64,000 nucleotides of DNA from UTCHB3 sp002050155 (GTDB lineage Bacteria > Bacteroidota > Ignavibacteria > Ignavibacteriales > Ignavibacteriaceae), in contig CP129491.1 of assembly GCA_030584105.1 (NCBI GenBank), positions 1,302,001-1,366,000 on the forward strand, in the 5' to 3' direction. The notes beneath the pieces were generated by a model, which saw nothing but the letters and a program-made list of their open reading frames with translations, was not told where the DNA came from and ran no database searches. Both the position numbers and the translations under genes were made by a program. Positions 51,513-60,141 of this stretch are shown one piece after another. Numbering within the stretch: the first letter of the stretch is position 1; the number at the start of each line of letters is the position of its first letter.

Positions 51513-53067
51513 GCCCGGCAGGCTCATATCTGCCCCACTTCACTATTTTGGTGTTAAGAAGGTCGTCAACTCTCGCAAAAAGTTTCACATTGTGAATCAA
51601 ACTATACTCAACATTCAGCCCCAGGGTAAACCCGCCTGAAACCTCCCGTGTGTTGGCGATATCTGCCCAAACCGAAGAGATGTAACTCAACTTAACATCA
51701 TAACTTATCACCCGGTTGAAATTGTTTCCGTAAGCCACTGAAGCCTCTAAACTGGGCACATAAGGAATATTTTTCGAACTATCATCCTGAACCGAATTAA
51801 ACTTCAACTCACCAAAAAACCTGCCGAATATACCCGGATGGATCGTTACGGATACAAAACCCTGAAGCCCCTTGGCATCCGCATAGGAAAGACCATACAT
51901 CCCCCGTTGCGGATGTTCCGAAAAATATGGGTAGGAGTTGGAAGCAAACCATGAAGCCCCGGCTTCAAATTCAATCAGTTTTTCGTATTCATATTTTGCC
52001 GTTGCGTTTATTTCGTGCTGCTTCCGGAGTACAGCATACATCGGTCCGTCGCTCACTACAAAATATCGGTTCATGTTTACCAAATCCTGATTATACAGAA
52101 ATGTAGTGCTCGGGTTGTACGAGGCAATTAGAAACAATCCGTTTGCAAACCTCATCGAAAATTTAACCGAGGGTGAAATAAAAACATCATTGGGAGTTGT
52201 CGCTAAATCAATACCTCCAAGCAGTTTCATCGTTCTGCCCACAACAAAACCACCAACTCCACTCAGATTCATAAATTGGTTATTCCGTTGAATGCCCGAA
52301 ACATTTGTAAGATTTTGGTTCCGCACCGAAATATTTGTAAAAATTTCAACAAAATCGTAGTATGTGTTGAAGAATCCGTTAAGACTTATCAACCCCTCGT
52401 AGAAATTTCCCGTCAGCGGAGCAAACACCAGACCGCCAAATTTAGCACCATATTGTGTGTATCTGTTCGTAAGATTTCGGAACCCCAACTCAGTATTAAA
52501 ATAGTTATTGCTTCCGTTTTTTCCTGAATCATCCGACGCATAAAAATTGTACAGCGACTGTTTCATGCTGAAATTACCAAAATATTCCGTTCCGGGGTCC
52601 AAAAGGCTGTCGTTATACGCAAAATATCTGAACCCGGCTCCTAACCCGAAATTCGTTTCATCCGCATACTTAACAAATTCCCTGTTTTGCTCAAAATCGC
52701 CCCTTGCATACACCACCATATCTTTGAAAGGAACGGAAACAAAAGCCTTCAAAGAAGGCTGCTGAAGCATCCCAAAGGTACCGGAAGCATAACCTGTTAC
52801 GAAATCTGAAGTGTCTCTAAGAATTTCACCGGCTACTTTCGGATCAAAATCTTTCGAAAGCTTGTAAACTGAATCTGCAAGGCGCGGTTTTAAAAATTCG
52901 TCTGATAAAATCGAATAAAAATCGGGGTTAATCTTAGTTCTTACCGGGTAATCGTATGAACGCAACCCTGTAATGACGAAACTCGGCAATTCCACCTCCG
53001 GCTGCGTCTGTGCCTTTAGTGAGAAAAATGACGAAAAAATAAAAATAATAAAAACTGCTTTTCTCAT
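51478..53067 (-). CDS. Outer-membrane beta-barrel related to TonB receptors, without plug
   Basis: This 529-residue protein has a signal peptide (MRKAVFIIFIFSSFFSLKA), then LPSFVITGLRSYDYP, which resembles a TonB box, a short helical stretch, and strands typical of a porin-like barrel. The end (RVDDLLNTKIVKWGRYEP, final residues ASFIW) matches the last strands of TonB-dependent receptors. No plug domain is visible. It overlaps the TPR gene by 4 nt. It may be the outer-membrane partner of the ExbBD-TonB proteins in the same operon. Confidence 0.72.
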   Translation of the reverse strand: MRKAVFIIFIFSSFFSLKAQTQPEVELPSFVITGLRSYDYPVRTKINPDFYSILSDEFLKPRLADSVYKLSKDFDPKVAGEILRDTSDFVTGYASGTFGMLQQPSLKAFVSVPFKDMVVYARGDFEQNREFVKYADETNFGLGAGFRYFAYNDSLLDPGTEYFGNFSMKQSLYNFYASDDSGKNGSNNYFNTELGFRNLTNRYTQYGAKFGGLVFAPLTGNFYEGLISLNGFFNTYYDFVEIFTNISVRNQNLTNVSGIQRNNQFMNLSGVGGFVVGRTMKLLGGIDLATTPNDVFISPSVKFSMRFANGLFLIASYNPSTTFLYNQDLVNMNRYFVVSDGPMYAVLRKQHEINATAKYEYEKLIEFEAGASWFASNSYPYFSEHPQRGMYGLSYADAKGLQGFVSVTIHPGIFGRFFGELKFNSVQDDSSKNIPYVPSLEASVAYGNNFNRVISYDVKLSYISSVWADIANTREVSGGFTLGLNVEYSLIHNVKLFARVDDLLNTKIVKWGRYEPAGLNAAVGASFIW

Positions 53068-56045
53068 TTTTTCTTCCTCAAATCTTTAAGTCTTTTTTTC
53101 GCCTCTGTTCCGTATTCATCATCAGGGTGGTTTTCAACCAATTTTTCCAAAATAGAAACAGCCTTTTTGTTTTCTTTTTGCTTAACATAAATATCGGCAA
53201 GTTTCAGATACGATTTGGCAAGCCACTCGCCAAACTCCGAGAAAACATTTTCTACCCTTACCAAAGCAGTAATTGCGTCTTTATAGTCACCTTTTGTAAA
53301 ATAAGCAACCCCAAGCAGATATTGCGCTTCGGCGCCGATATTGTCATCTCTTCTTAACCCTACATACTGAAACGCCTTAATTGCATTATCGTATCGTGCG
53401 CTGTTCAGTTCGATGAGCCCTTTCTGAATGTAAGCCCTGTCAGCAAACTGATTACCTACATGCTCGTTAATCACTTTATCAAACTGGTCGTATGCCGAAA
53501 GTGTATCCCCCTGATCGAGAAGAATCACACCCTTCAGATATTTCATTTCAGGCACACTTTGGTCTTTAGGATACTTCTGAAGCGATTGGGTTATCATCTC
53601 ATCGGCTTCGCTGAACATCTTCTCATCGATATAGATATTTACAAGTTTGATCGCCGCCAACGGCGCAAATGATGAAGTGTCGTACTTCTCAACCACCCAC
53701 CTGAAAGAATTTATCGCCTGGCTGTTCTCACCCGTCGCCTGATATGTAACACCCAATCCGTAGTAGGCTTCAGACAAAAATGGTGAGGCAGCAAACACTT
53801 CAATAAACGACTGATACTGCATTTTCGATTTCTCAAAATCGCCCGAATTGAAGTATAACTCAGCCCTCTTTAAAAAGAGCCTGTCAGAATCTTTAAGCCG
53901 GGGGTTATTTTCCAAAAATCTATCGAACAACACAAACACTTCCTCTGTTTGCCCCTGCGAAAAATAACTGAAGAACAACCCGTTGAAAGCGTCGTAAACC
54001 TGAGGTGAGTTCGGGTATTCGTCCAGTACTTTTGCATAATATACCCCCGCTTTCTCATAATTTTCCAGATTGTAGTAACAATCACCCAAATTATAATATA
54101 CTATGGGAATAATTGTTGTGTCATCAGAACTTTTAAGGAAATCGTTATATGTGGTTATTGCTTTCTCATAATCCTGTGACTTGAAATAAATCCATCCGAT
54201 CATAAACCGCGAATTTTCTTCTAATTGCGTCCCCTTGGTATCTTTTATAACAGTGCGTAGCTCTTTAATCGCATCATCTTTTTTACCCATATTATATAAG
54301 GTGAGCGCATAGTTATACCTTAGAAGGTTTTTATCCACACCCCCGGTGCCTTTCAACAGACCGTCGTAAACCTTTGCCGAACTCTCAAAATCACGCGTGG
54401 CAAAATAACTTTCGGCTAACCTTACTTTTGCGTCCACTATCCTTGTTTCAGACGGGAATCGCTGGATAAAATCGAGAAAAGAATATTTTGCGTTTTGGTA
54501 ATCTTTTATGTTGAAGTATGAATAAGCTCTTCCGTATAGAGCCAACTTTCCAAACTCGCCATGGTTGGGTTCAACTCTTGAGTAGTAATCCAGCGCAGTT
54601 TTAAAATCTTTCCTTTCAAAAAAGATTTCGCCAAGGTAGAAATTGTAGATATCGGGTTCAAAATTGGTTCTTTTCCCTTGTATGTCGCGCAAAATGTCGT
54701 ATGCGTTATCCAGACTTTCCATCAGGAAATAGCAAACCCCCTGCCCTAACAGTGCTCTGCTCTGAAGATCACTTTTTTGCGGCGCCACTTCAGCCGCAAT
54801 CTCAAAGTTTTTAATGGCTTCCACATATTTTTTGTTGTTCGAATTTAACTCGCCCAACAAAACATTAGCTTTTGCCTTAATTCCGTTGTCGCTCGAGTTT
54901 TGAAACCGGTTAAAAATGCCGTAGGCTCTGCCGTAATCTTTCTCAGCAAGCAATGCAAGCCCTAAACCAATGTTTGCAACCTCATAGTAGGTGCTTTGCG
55001 GGAATTTTGCTATAAAGGTTTCATATTCTTTAACAGCCTCAGTGTTATTTCCGAGGTATCTTTTGCTTTCGGCGCTCCAGAATGTGGCTCCTTCTGCAAT
55101 GGAATCTTTCGCAGCGCTCAGCTCTGTGAAAATAACGGCTGCCGAGTCATATTTCGCAGTCTGAAATTTACACCAAGCAATACCATACAGCGCTTCCCTG
55201 CTCGTCCGGCTTTTTTTATCTTTCTCGTTCCTGAAAATCTTCAGGTATTCTTCCTCAGCACGGGTGTAATCCTGTGTGTGAAAAAGTGACGATGCGAGCA
55301 CTAACGAAGCTTCTTTTTTTTCTTCCGGCGACATGTTCTGAAAATCGGGCCCCAAAAACTCAATAATCGCCCTTTCATATTCACCGGCTTTGAAGTAGCT
55401 TACACCAAGTTTAATCCGGGCACCTTTGGTGTAAGGGTTATCCGGATAATCGTTAATAATCGTCTCGTAAGTATCGGCAGCGTCTGCATAATCACCAAAA
55501 TATTCGTGGCACTCACCAATATAAAACAGAGTTTCAACCTTAAACTTGTTTGTTTTTCTGTTCTCTGCTGCCAATTTGTAATAATAGAGAGCATTTGTGT
55601 AGTCATTCGTTTTCCGGTAGGTTTCACCTATATAAAAAAGCACACTACCGTAGTTACTTTGCCCGTTATAGATGCGTGCAAAAGTCATCAGATGAACACG
55701 GGCTTTTTCCCAGTCATTATGATACATATATATAAGTGCGAGTTTATAAAGCGCCACCGCCTGAAACGAACTGTATTGAAATTTATTTACAATATATTCA
55801 TACCCTGCCATCGCTCCGCCGTATTGTCCAATGTTAAAAAGTGCCTCCGAAGCGTAGAATTTGGCTGAAGCATAAAGCTCGTCTTCCGGAATTTTAACTT
55901 TTAAAAAGGTTTCAAAAAGAGAATATGCTTCGAAGTATCTGCCGTCCTGATAATATTTTACGGCACGGTAATAATCCTCTGAACTTTGCGCTTTTAACGC
56001 AAAAACCAAAAGCACCGGTAAGAATATCAGATATTTTAGTTTCAT
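53064..56045 (-). CDS. Large periplasmic TPR protein
   Basis: The 993-residue protein has a signal peptide followed almost entirely by tetratricopeptide repeats (recurring A-x-x-x-Y-x-x-x-L/I and YP-type turns, e.g. YKLALIYMYHNDWEKA, YYNLGDCYYNLENYEKAG, AQYLLGVAYFTKGDYKDA), ending in a Lys-rich KKRLKDLRKKK. TPR stacks bind partner proteins; YbgF and BamD-like proteins are comparable. It overlaps both neighbours by 4 nt (ATGA at each side), so it is tightly coupled to the fusion kinase upstream and the barrel downstream. Confidence 0.85.
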   Translation of the reverse strand: MKLKYLIFLPVLLVFALKAQSSEDYYRAVKYYQDGRYFEAYSLFETFLKVKIPEDELYASAKFYASEALFNIGQYGGAMAGYEYIVNKFQYSSFQAVALYKLALIYMYHNDWEKARVHLMTFARIYNGQSNYGSVLFYIGETYRKTNDYTNALYYYKLAAENRKTNKFKVETLFYIGECHEYFGDYADAADTYETIINDYPDNPYTKGARIKLGVSYFKAGEYERAIIEFLGPDFQNMSPEEKKEASLVLASSLFHTQDYTRAEEEYLKIFRNEKDKKSRTSREALYGIAWCKFQTAKYDSAAVIFTELSAAKDSIAEGATFWSAESKRYLGNNTEAVKEYETFIAKFPQSTYYEVANIGLGLALLAEKDYGRAYGIFNRFQNSSDNGIKAKANVLLGELNSNNKKYVEAIKNFEIAAEVAPQKSDLQSRALLGQGVCYFLMESLDNAYDILRDIQGKRTNFEPDIYNFYLGEIFFERKDFKTALDYYSRVEPNHGEFGKLALYGRAYSYFNIKDYQNAKYSFLDFIQRFPSETRIVDAKVRLAESYFATRDFESSAKVYDGLLKGTGGVDKNLLRYNYALTLYNMGKKDDAIKELRTVIKDTKGTQLEENSRFMIGWIYFKSQDYEKAITTYNDFLKSSDDTTIIPIVYYNLGDCYYNLENYEKAGVYYAKVLDEYPNSPQVYDAFNGLFFSYFSQGQTEEVFVLFDRFLENNPRLKDSDRLFLKRAELYFNSGDFEKSKMQYQSFIEVFAASPFLSEAYYGLGVTYQATGENSQAINSFRWVVEKYDTSSFAPLAAIKLVNIYIDEKMFSEADEMITQSLQKYPKDQSVPEMKYLKGVILLDQGDTLSAYDQFDKVINEHVGNQFADRAYIQKGLIELNSARYDNAIKAFQYVGLRRDDNIGAEAQYLLGVAYFTKGDYKDAITALVRVENVFSEFGEWLAKSYLKLADIYVKQKENKKAVSILEKLVENHPDDEYGTEAKKRLKDLRKKK

Positions 56046-57505
56046 AGTCGGGTATTATATATTAATATAAAAAGCAAAAGGGATGTGGCGGTTGAACAGA
56101 AATTGACAATATCATTGGTAATAAACGAATATCCTTTATCCATGGCAGTTTTCTGCTCGCAGTGGTTTTTCCTTTCAGTTATTAACCCGCATTTCACACA
56201 ACGATAGCGAACCTGAAGGAACTCACCCATTAAAGAATCAATCATACTGCCCACAAAACCGAGACCCACCAAACTTACAAAGATAACTAAATCCGCCGTC
56301 CAATAATATGTCGTAATTACTACCATAGCTGCGCCCAAAAGCGCTCCAAGCGTTCCCGGGAGAGAAACACCGCCGGAAACCCCCTGCGGCACTTCGTTAA
56401 AATTCCGCAGGGATATAGTTCTTGTGCGCCACATTGTCCCCACTTCAGTTCCCCAGGTATCGGCTGCCGCAGCGGCAAAACTCAGCACATAAACCAAGTA
56501 GAGCCAGCCGGTGTTAAAATACGATTCAAGCAATAAAACAGCGCCGCCAATTCCGCCGTTTGCAAGCACCTGAAAGATTCCGCGTGTGCCTGATTTTTCG
56601 AACCGCTCTTCAACCTTTCTGTTGTGTTGTATCCTTATTTTGGAGAGGAGGCTTGAGGAAAAGAAGAACATAAGCACCGGCAGCGACCATTGCAAACCGC
56701 CATATACGAATATAAATGTGCCAAGAACCACCGTACCTATAGCGCCGTCAAGGGTTAACATACGGTATTTAAATGCGATGAAACCGATAGCAACAGCTGC
56801 AAAAAATCCGGTTAAAATCTGAATTTCCGGCGTGGTTAACGCAATGTTAATCAGGAAAGCACTTCCCAACGGAACAGTTATATTATCCAACCCACCCGAG
56901 GGAATGGCTTCAAGAAGTGTTGCGGTAACCGGGATTATCAGTAAAAATGAAAAAATAAAAAGTGGCGTAAACTCCCGACCAAGCCAATGGGCTTCGTAAT
57001 AAAGGAAAAGAGAGGTTAGGAAAAGAGTCGAGATCAGAAAGGCAACACTTCCTGCGGTGCTTTTTTCGTCGCGTGTTAAATTATATTTTCGGCTTTTTAT
57101 TCGGGTGCCGGTTATCGCCGCAAACGGATCTGAAAAGGTCATCAGGAGGAAAGAAATTGCGAATATTTCTCTCTTGTCAGGTATAAAAAAGAGAACTAAT
57201 AGTAGAAATGATACCGGAAAATAGACCATCCCCCAGTTTCGTTTTGAGGGATCATTTATTCCTTCTAATTTGTTCCATGCCACCAAATAGTATAGTGTAG
57301 CCAGCACCAGCGCACCGATTACCAACAAATAAATCTGATTTTTAACAAACCAGGGAAGAAACGAAACCAAAACCCCCGCTGTAATGTGAAGAATTTTCCT
57401 CCCTGTGCTTTTGCCAATCCATTTCAACCGGGCAGCCGTTTCAGAAGCTGCAGAAGCAACCGCAATTATGGCCATAAAAATCGCAGCGTAACCTAAATCG
57501 CTCAA
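56042..57505 (-). CDS. Membrane kinase fusion: dolichol/phytol kinase-like N-terminus with DUF92 (VTE6-like) C-terminus
   Basis: This ~487-residue integral membrane protein joins two lipid-kinase-type domains. Residues about 25-215 resemble CTP-dependent dolichol/phytol kinases (GRKILHITAGVLVSF, TFSDPFAAITG, RDEKSTAGSVAF). Residues about 225-480 match DUF92, the family of plant VTE6 phytyl-phosphate kinase (FAAAAADTWGTEVGTMW, GLGFVGSMIDSLMGEFLQ, and a CVKCG cysteine pair). Together they could turn a prenyl alcohol into its diphosphate. Start chosen at TTG 57505, eight bases after GGAG; the longer frame begins at GTG 57514 and overlaps that box. Confidence 0.8.
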   Translation of the reverse strand: MSDLGYAAIFMAIIAVASAASETAARLKWIGKSTGRKILHITAGVLVSFLPWFVKNQIYLLVIGALVLATLYYLVAWNKLEGINDPSKRNWGMVYFPVSFLLLVLFFIPDKREIFAISFLLMTFSDPFAAITGTRIKSRKYNLTRDEKSTAGSVAFLISTLFLTSLFLYYEAHWLGREFTPLFIFSFLLIIPVTATLLEAIPSGGLDNITVPLGSAFLINIALTTPEIQILTGFFAAVAIGFIAFKYRMLTLDGAIGTVVLGTFIFVYGGLQWSLPVLMFFFSSSLLSKIRIQHNRKVEERFEKSGTRGIFQVLANGGIGGAVLLLESYFNTGWLYLVYVLSFAAAAADTWGTEVGTMWRTRTISLRNFNEVPQGVSGGVSLPGTLGALLGAAMVVITTYYWTADLVIFVSLVGLGFVGSMIDSLMGEFLQVRYRCVKCGLITERKNHCEQKTAMDKGYSFITNDIVNFCSTATSLLLFILIYNTRL

Positions 57506-57639
57506 CTCGGGCACTCCAAAATAAATAAAATTCAGCCCTTAAAATACGAAACAGTTCCCTACTTAAGTGCACATTCCGCTTCTAAATTATACTCTTTACT
57601 TCTTTAAAAGCGCTCTTTATTGCTTGAGAGCACTTTCAA

Positions 57640-57715
57640 TCCACCACCGGATTACTGTTTAAATCCTGCGGATACACTATGCTGTTTACTTCCCGGATGT
57701 ACTGTTTCTTATTTG
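57640..57715 (-). repeat. Degenerate copies near the 3' end of the small secreted protein gene
   Basis: CCGGAT(g)TACTGTTT occurs at about 57647 and 57693, the latter running into the stop codon, with a weaker GCGGATACACTATGCTGTTT between. Period about 46 bp, weaker than the other duplications. Confidence 0.45.
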
Positions 57716-58137
57716 AGTATTATTTGTTGATAGACATAATAGTTTTTCCAGTAGTAGAGGACGAATTTCTTTTTCACAGTGGTGCTTGAAATCTGCCCTG
57801 TTTTTCTGTTTCTAACTTTGTGATACTCCATCACAATAACCTCCAAATCACCCTCTCTGTTGTATCCGTGGCTTAAACGGGTGAAGCGGTGTTCGAGAGT
57901 TTCGTTGTTGTCGTAAAAATTTTTCGCAACCCTTCTGATACCTTGTTTATCATACCATTTGTTGATGAAGAAGGTCTTCTCCCAATAAAGGTTAGCATGG
58001 TCTAAATAATCACCATACAGCAGCGAGTTGCTGTACGCCTCCAAAAATGGATCGGGGCTAAATACCTGCGATTTTAAATCGGAAGTGGAACAGATTAAAA
58101 CCGTTAGAATGAAAATAAATAATTTGGCTTTTTTCAT
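57709..58137 (-). CDS. Small secreted protein, unknown function
   Basis: This 142-residue protein has a signal peptide (MKKAKLFIFILTVLICST) and a compact mixed domain with many aromatic and basic residues (HANLYWEKTFFINKWYD, VKKKFVLYYWKNYYVYQQ). No family recognised. It stands alone between the envelope operon and the second polysaccharide region. Confidence 0.6.
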   Translation of the reverse strand: MKKAKLFIFILTVLICSTSDLKSQVFSPDPFLEAYSNSLLYGDYLDHANLYWEKTFFINKWYDKQGIRRVAKNFYDNNETLEHRFTRLSHGYNREGDLEVIVMEYHKVRNRKTGQISSTTVKKKFVLYYWKNYYVYQQIILK

Positions 58138-58441
58138 TTCTCTGCCTTAAATTTTTTCCGGATATACAAAATTAAAAAATTATCAAGAATTATCCCTAAC
58201 TTTTGACGACAAAAAGGGTTCTTGGGTTAAGAATTTAATTTTTTGTGTTTAGGGGAGCAAAAAAATGTTGAAAATTTTTCGAAAGGCTGAGGAAAAAGCG
58301 TCTGATAATGGAAGGTTCTGATTTTAAATACTGTGAGCATTGCTATTTTTCAATTTTACAATCATAATATTTATTGTTTTAGTCTCGAAAGATATCTTAA
58401 TTCGGTGGCCGGAGCCACCTTCAATTTTGCAATCATAAAAC
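58138..58441. other. AT-rich gap with duplicated gene end and a GGTGGC hairpin
   Basis: This 304-bp gap contains the duplicated GT-C 3' end (58349-58447), a perfect six-base-pair hairpin GGTGGC-CGGA-GCCACC (58404-58419) without a T-run, and an 18-codon open frame with a ribosome site (58264-58320) that I do not call a gene. Confidence 0.5.
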
Positions 58442-58447
58442 TCACTG
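58349..58447 (-). repeat. Duplicated 3' end of the GT-C gene, period 71 bp
   Basis: TTCAATTTT(a/g)CAATCATAA followed by a related A/T stretch and TGTT occurs at 58349-58377 and 58420-58448 with about 24 of 29 identical. The second copy covers the minus-strand stop codon. Confidence 0.75.
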
Positions 58448-59782
58448 TTGCGATTCTGCTGTCACCTTTTTTAAAAATGCCATATCGCGGTTGATCAATT
58501 TCCAAATAACCCAAAGGGCAACTATTAAAACAGCAAAGTCTGTGGTTGACCGATATCGTTCCAAAACATGCACTAAAGCGACATGGATAAACATGTTAAT
58601 TAACGGTAATAACGATAGCAGCAGGATAATTTTATCTTTTGTTACAAAAAAATTGTAAAACATACCAATGAAGAAAAACGGGATAAAAATACCAAAAAAC
58701 AGAAGCGAAGTTCTATTATGCCATCGGGACCATTTAATATATCGGAACCCGTCATGAACAAACTGACCGCTTATATACATCGGTTGCCAAAAGTTAACTG
58801 CAGCTCTAAGGTATTTTTCGAATCGCCCAAACTCTCCGGGTTGTTTTCCCTGCTTTAGCGCTTCTTTTATCAGTTGAACTTCTTCCCGATCCACATTTTC
58901 AGGTTCAATACCCTTTTGGATGGTTTCAACTGTCTTTCTGAATACTGAAGAATATGAACTTTCGGGGGTGTATTGACTTTTACCGAACACAACGGATGTT
59001 ATCAACTCAGTACGGGTGGTTAGAATGATAACTCTATCATAAATATAATTTCTTATTCCCCATGGAATCATCAGAACCAAAACTAAAACCGCAATTTGAA
59101 GCAAATCTTTTCTAAAATGTCCTCTGTTCTTAATCGCTAAAAATCCTGCCCACACTAAAAAGACGAAAAAATAGGTAAAAAACCTTTCATCAGTGTGAAT
59201 CAGATAAACGAATGCAACCGAAATACCAATTATTTCCCTCGCATTTCCTTTACGCTTAATCAGCCTGGCGACAAAAAAAATTACCAGGGGGAATAAAAAA
59301 TAGACAAGGGGTTCCTTCAAATAAAAAGTTGTATATCTGTAAAATTGAGGGTTAAGAACCATTAAAAAAGCTGCCACCCACCCGAGAGAGATACTTATAT
59401 TTTCTGATACAAATTTAAAAACAAAAACCACTCCCAACGAAACGAATATTGCATTAACAATAAAAATGGCAAGTGGGCTTTCCCCAAAAATACTTTGTGT
59501 GACTGCCATTATTAACGGATAGCCGGGTCCTAAAATTTGGAGAATATCATCACCTTTAATAACTTCCGGGCTGAACAAACCATACTCTAATATTCGTCTG
59601 CTAAATAACCAATATTCACGGCTGTCACCAATTAAAAGAAGAAAATTAGGGTTGTAAGCAAAATAAATATAGACTATACATATCAGAAATGAAACTGAAA
59701 ATATAGTTTTCCCCGAGTTTCGGTTGAGAAACTGACAAACATTACTTTGCTTAAAATAACTGAAAATCGCTTTAACTTTCAT
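58442..59782 (-). CDS. GT-C-type membrane glycosyltransferase (ArnT/PMT-like)
   Basis: The 446-residue protein has about ten membrane helices. Early in the protein the acidic GDSREYW motif sits in the first extracytoplasmic loop, as in polyprenyl-phosphate-dependent GT-C enzymes, with YPLIMAVTQSIFGESPLA following. These transfer a sugar from a lipid carrier on the outer side of the inner membrane. The acceptor is unknown. It belongs to the second surface-polysaccharide group. Confidence 0.78.
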   Translation of the reverse strand: MKVKAIFSYFKQSNVCQFLNRNSGKTIFSVSFLICIVYIYFAYNPNFLLLIGDSREYWLFSRRILEYGLFSPEVIKGDDILQILGPGYPLIMAVTQSIFGESPLAIFIVNAIFVSLGVVFVFKFVSENISISLGWVAAFLMVLNPQFYRYTTFYLKEPLVYFLFPLVIFFVARLIKRKGNAREIIGISVAFVYLIHTDERFFTYFFVFLVWAGFLAIKNRGHFRKDLLQIAVLVLVLMIPWGIRNYIYDRVIILTTRTELITSVVFGKSQYTPESSYSSVFRKTVETIQKGIEPENVDREEVQLIKEALKQGKQPGEFGRFEKYLRAAVNFWQPMYISGQFVHDGFRYIKWSRWHNRTSLLFFGIFIPFFFIGMFYNFFVTKDKIILLLSLLPLINMFIHVALVHVLERYRSTTDFAVLIVALWVIWKLINRDMAFLKKVTAESQQ

Positions 59783-60141
59783 GCTTTAGACGAATATAAT
59801 AAAACTTTTAAACATCTGTTTAGAGCGATAACCTAACCCAAAATGGTGAAAACTAATATCGCTGATAACTCTGTTTCTTGTTTCCATCTGTTTAGATCAT
59901 AGTCCTGATATTAAAAGACGGGAACCTATAACTAATACTGCAGCCCCGACCGGTAAAAGATTATACCCATGTCACTATCCGAACAAAGGAAAATCGAACT
60001 ATGTCCAGTGTGGGGTTTTGCCTCTTGCAATTCTTTTTGTTATTCTGTTAAAATTTCGGCAATTAATACTCGTTACCTTACGGAACTTGATGTTTAGGTG
60101 GAAATATTGGTTTTGGTTTAATTTAATATTCAAACTCAAAT
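59783..60141. other. Gap with a short direct repeat, no gene recognised
   Basis: This 359-bp region separates two co-directional genes. CATCTGTTTAGA occurs at 59813-59824 and 59885-59896 (period 72). A 42-codon plus-strand open frame (59969-60097) is present but unsupported. No terminator or RNA is obvious. Confidence 0.5.

Noticed and set aside
58264..58320. 18-codon plus-strand open frame (MLKIFRKAEEKASDNGRF) with GGGGAG upstream
   Set aside because: The ribosome site and spacing are good, but it is too short and isolated in a minus-strand region to call without expression data.
58404..58419. GGTGGC-CGGA-GCCACC hairpin as a terminator for the GT-C gene
   Set aside because: The stem is short and not followed by a T-run on the minus strand, so termination is not supported.
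59969..60097. 42-codon plus-strand open frame in the gap before the amidotransferase gene
   Set aside because: No ribosome site, no recognisable motif, and opposite to the operon direction; chance is a sufficient explanation.
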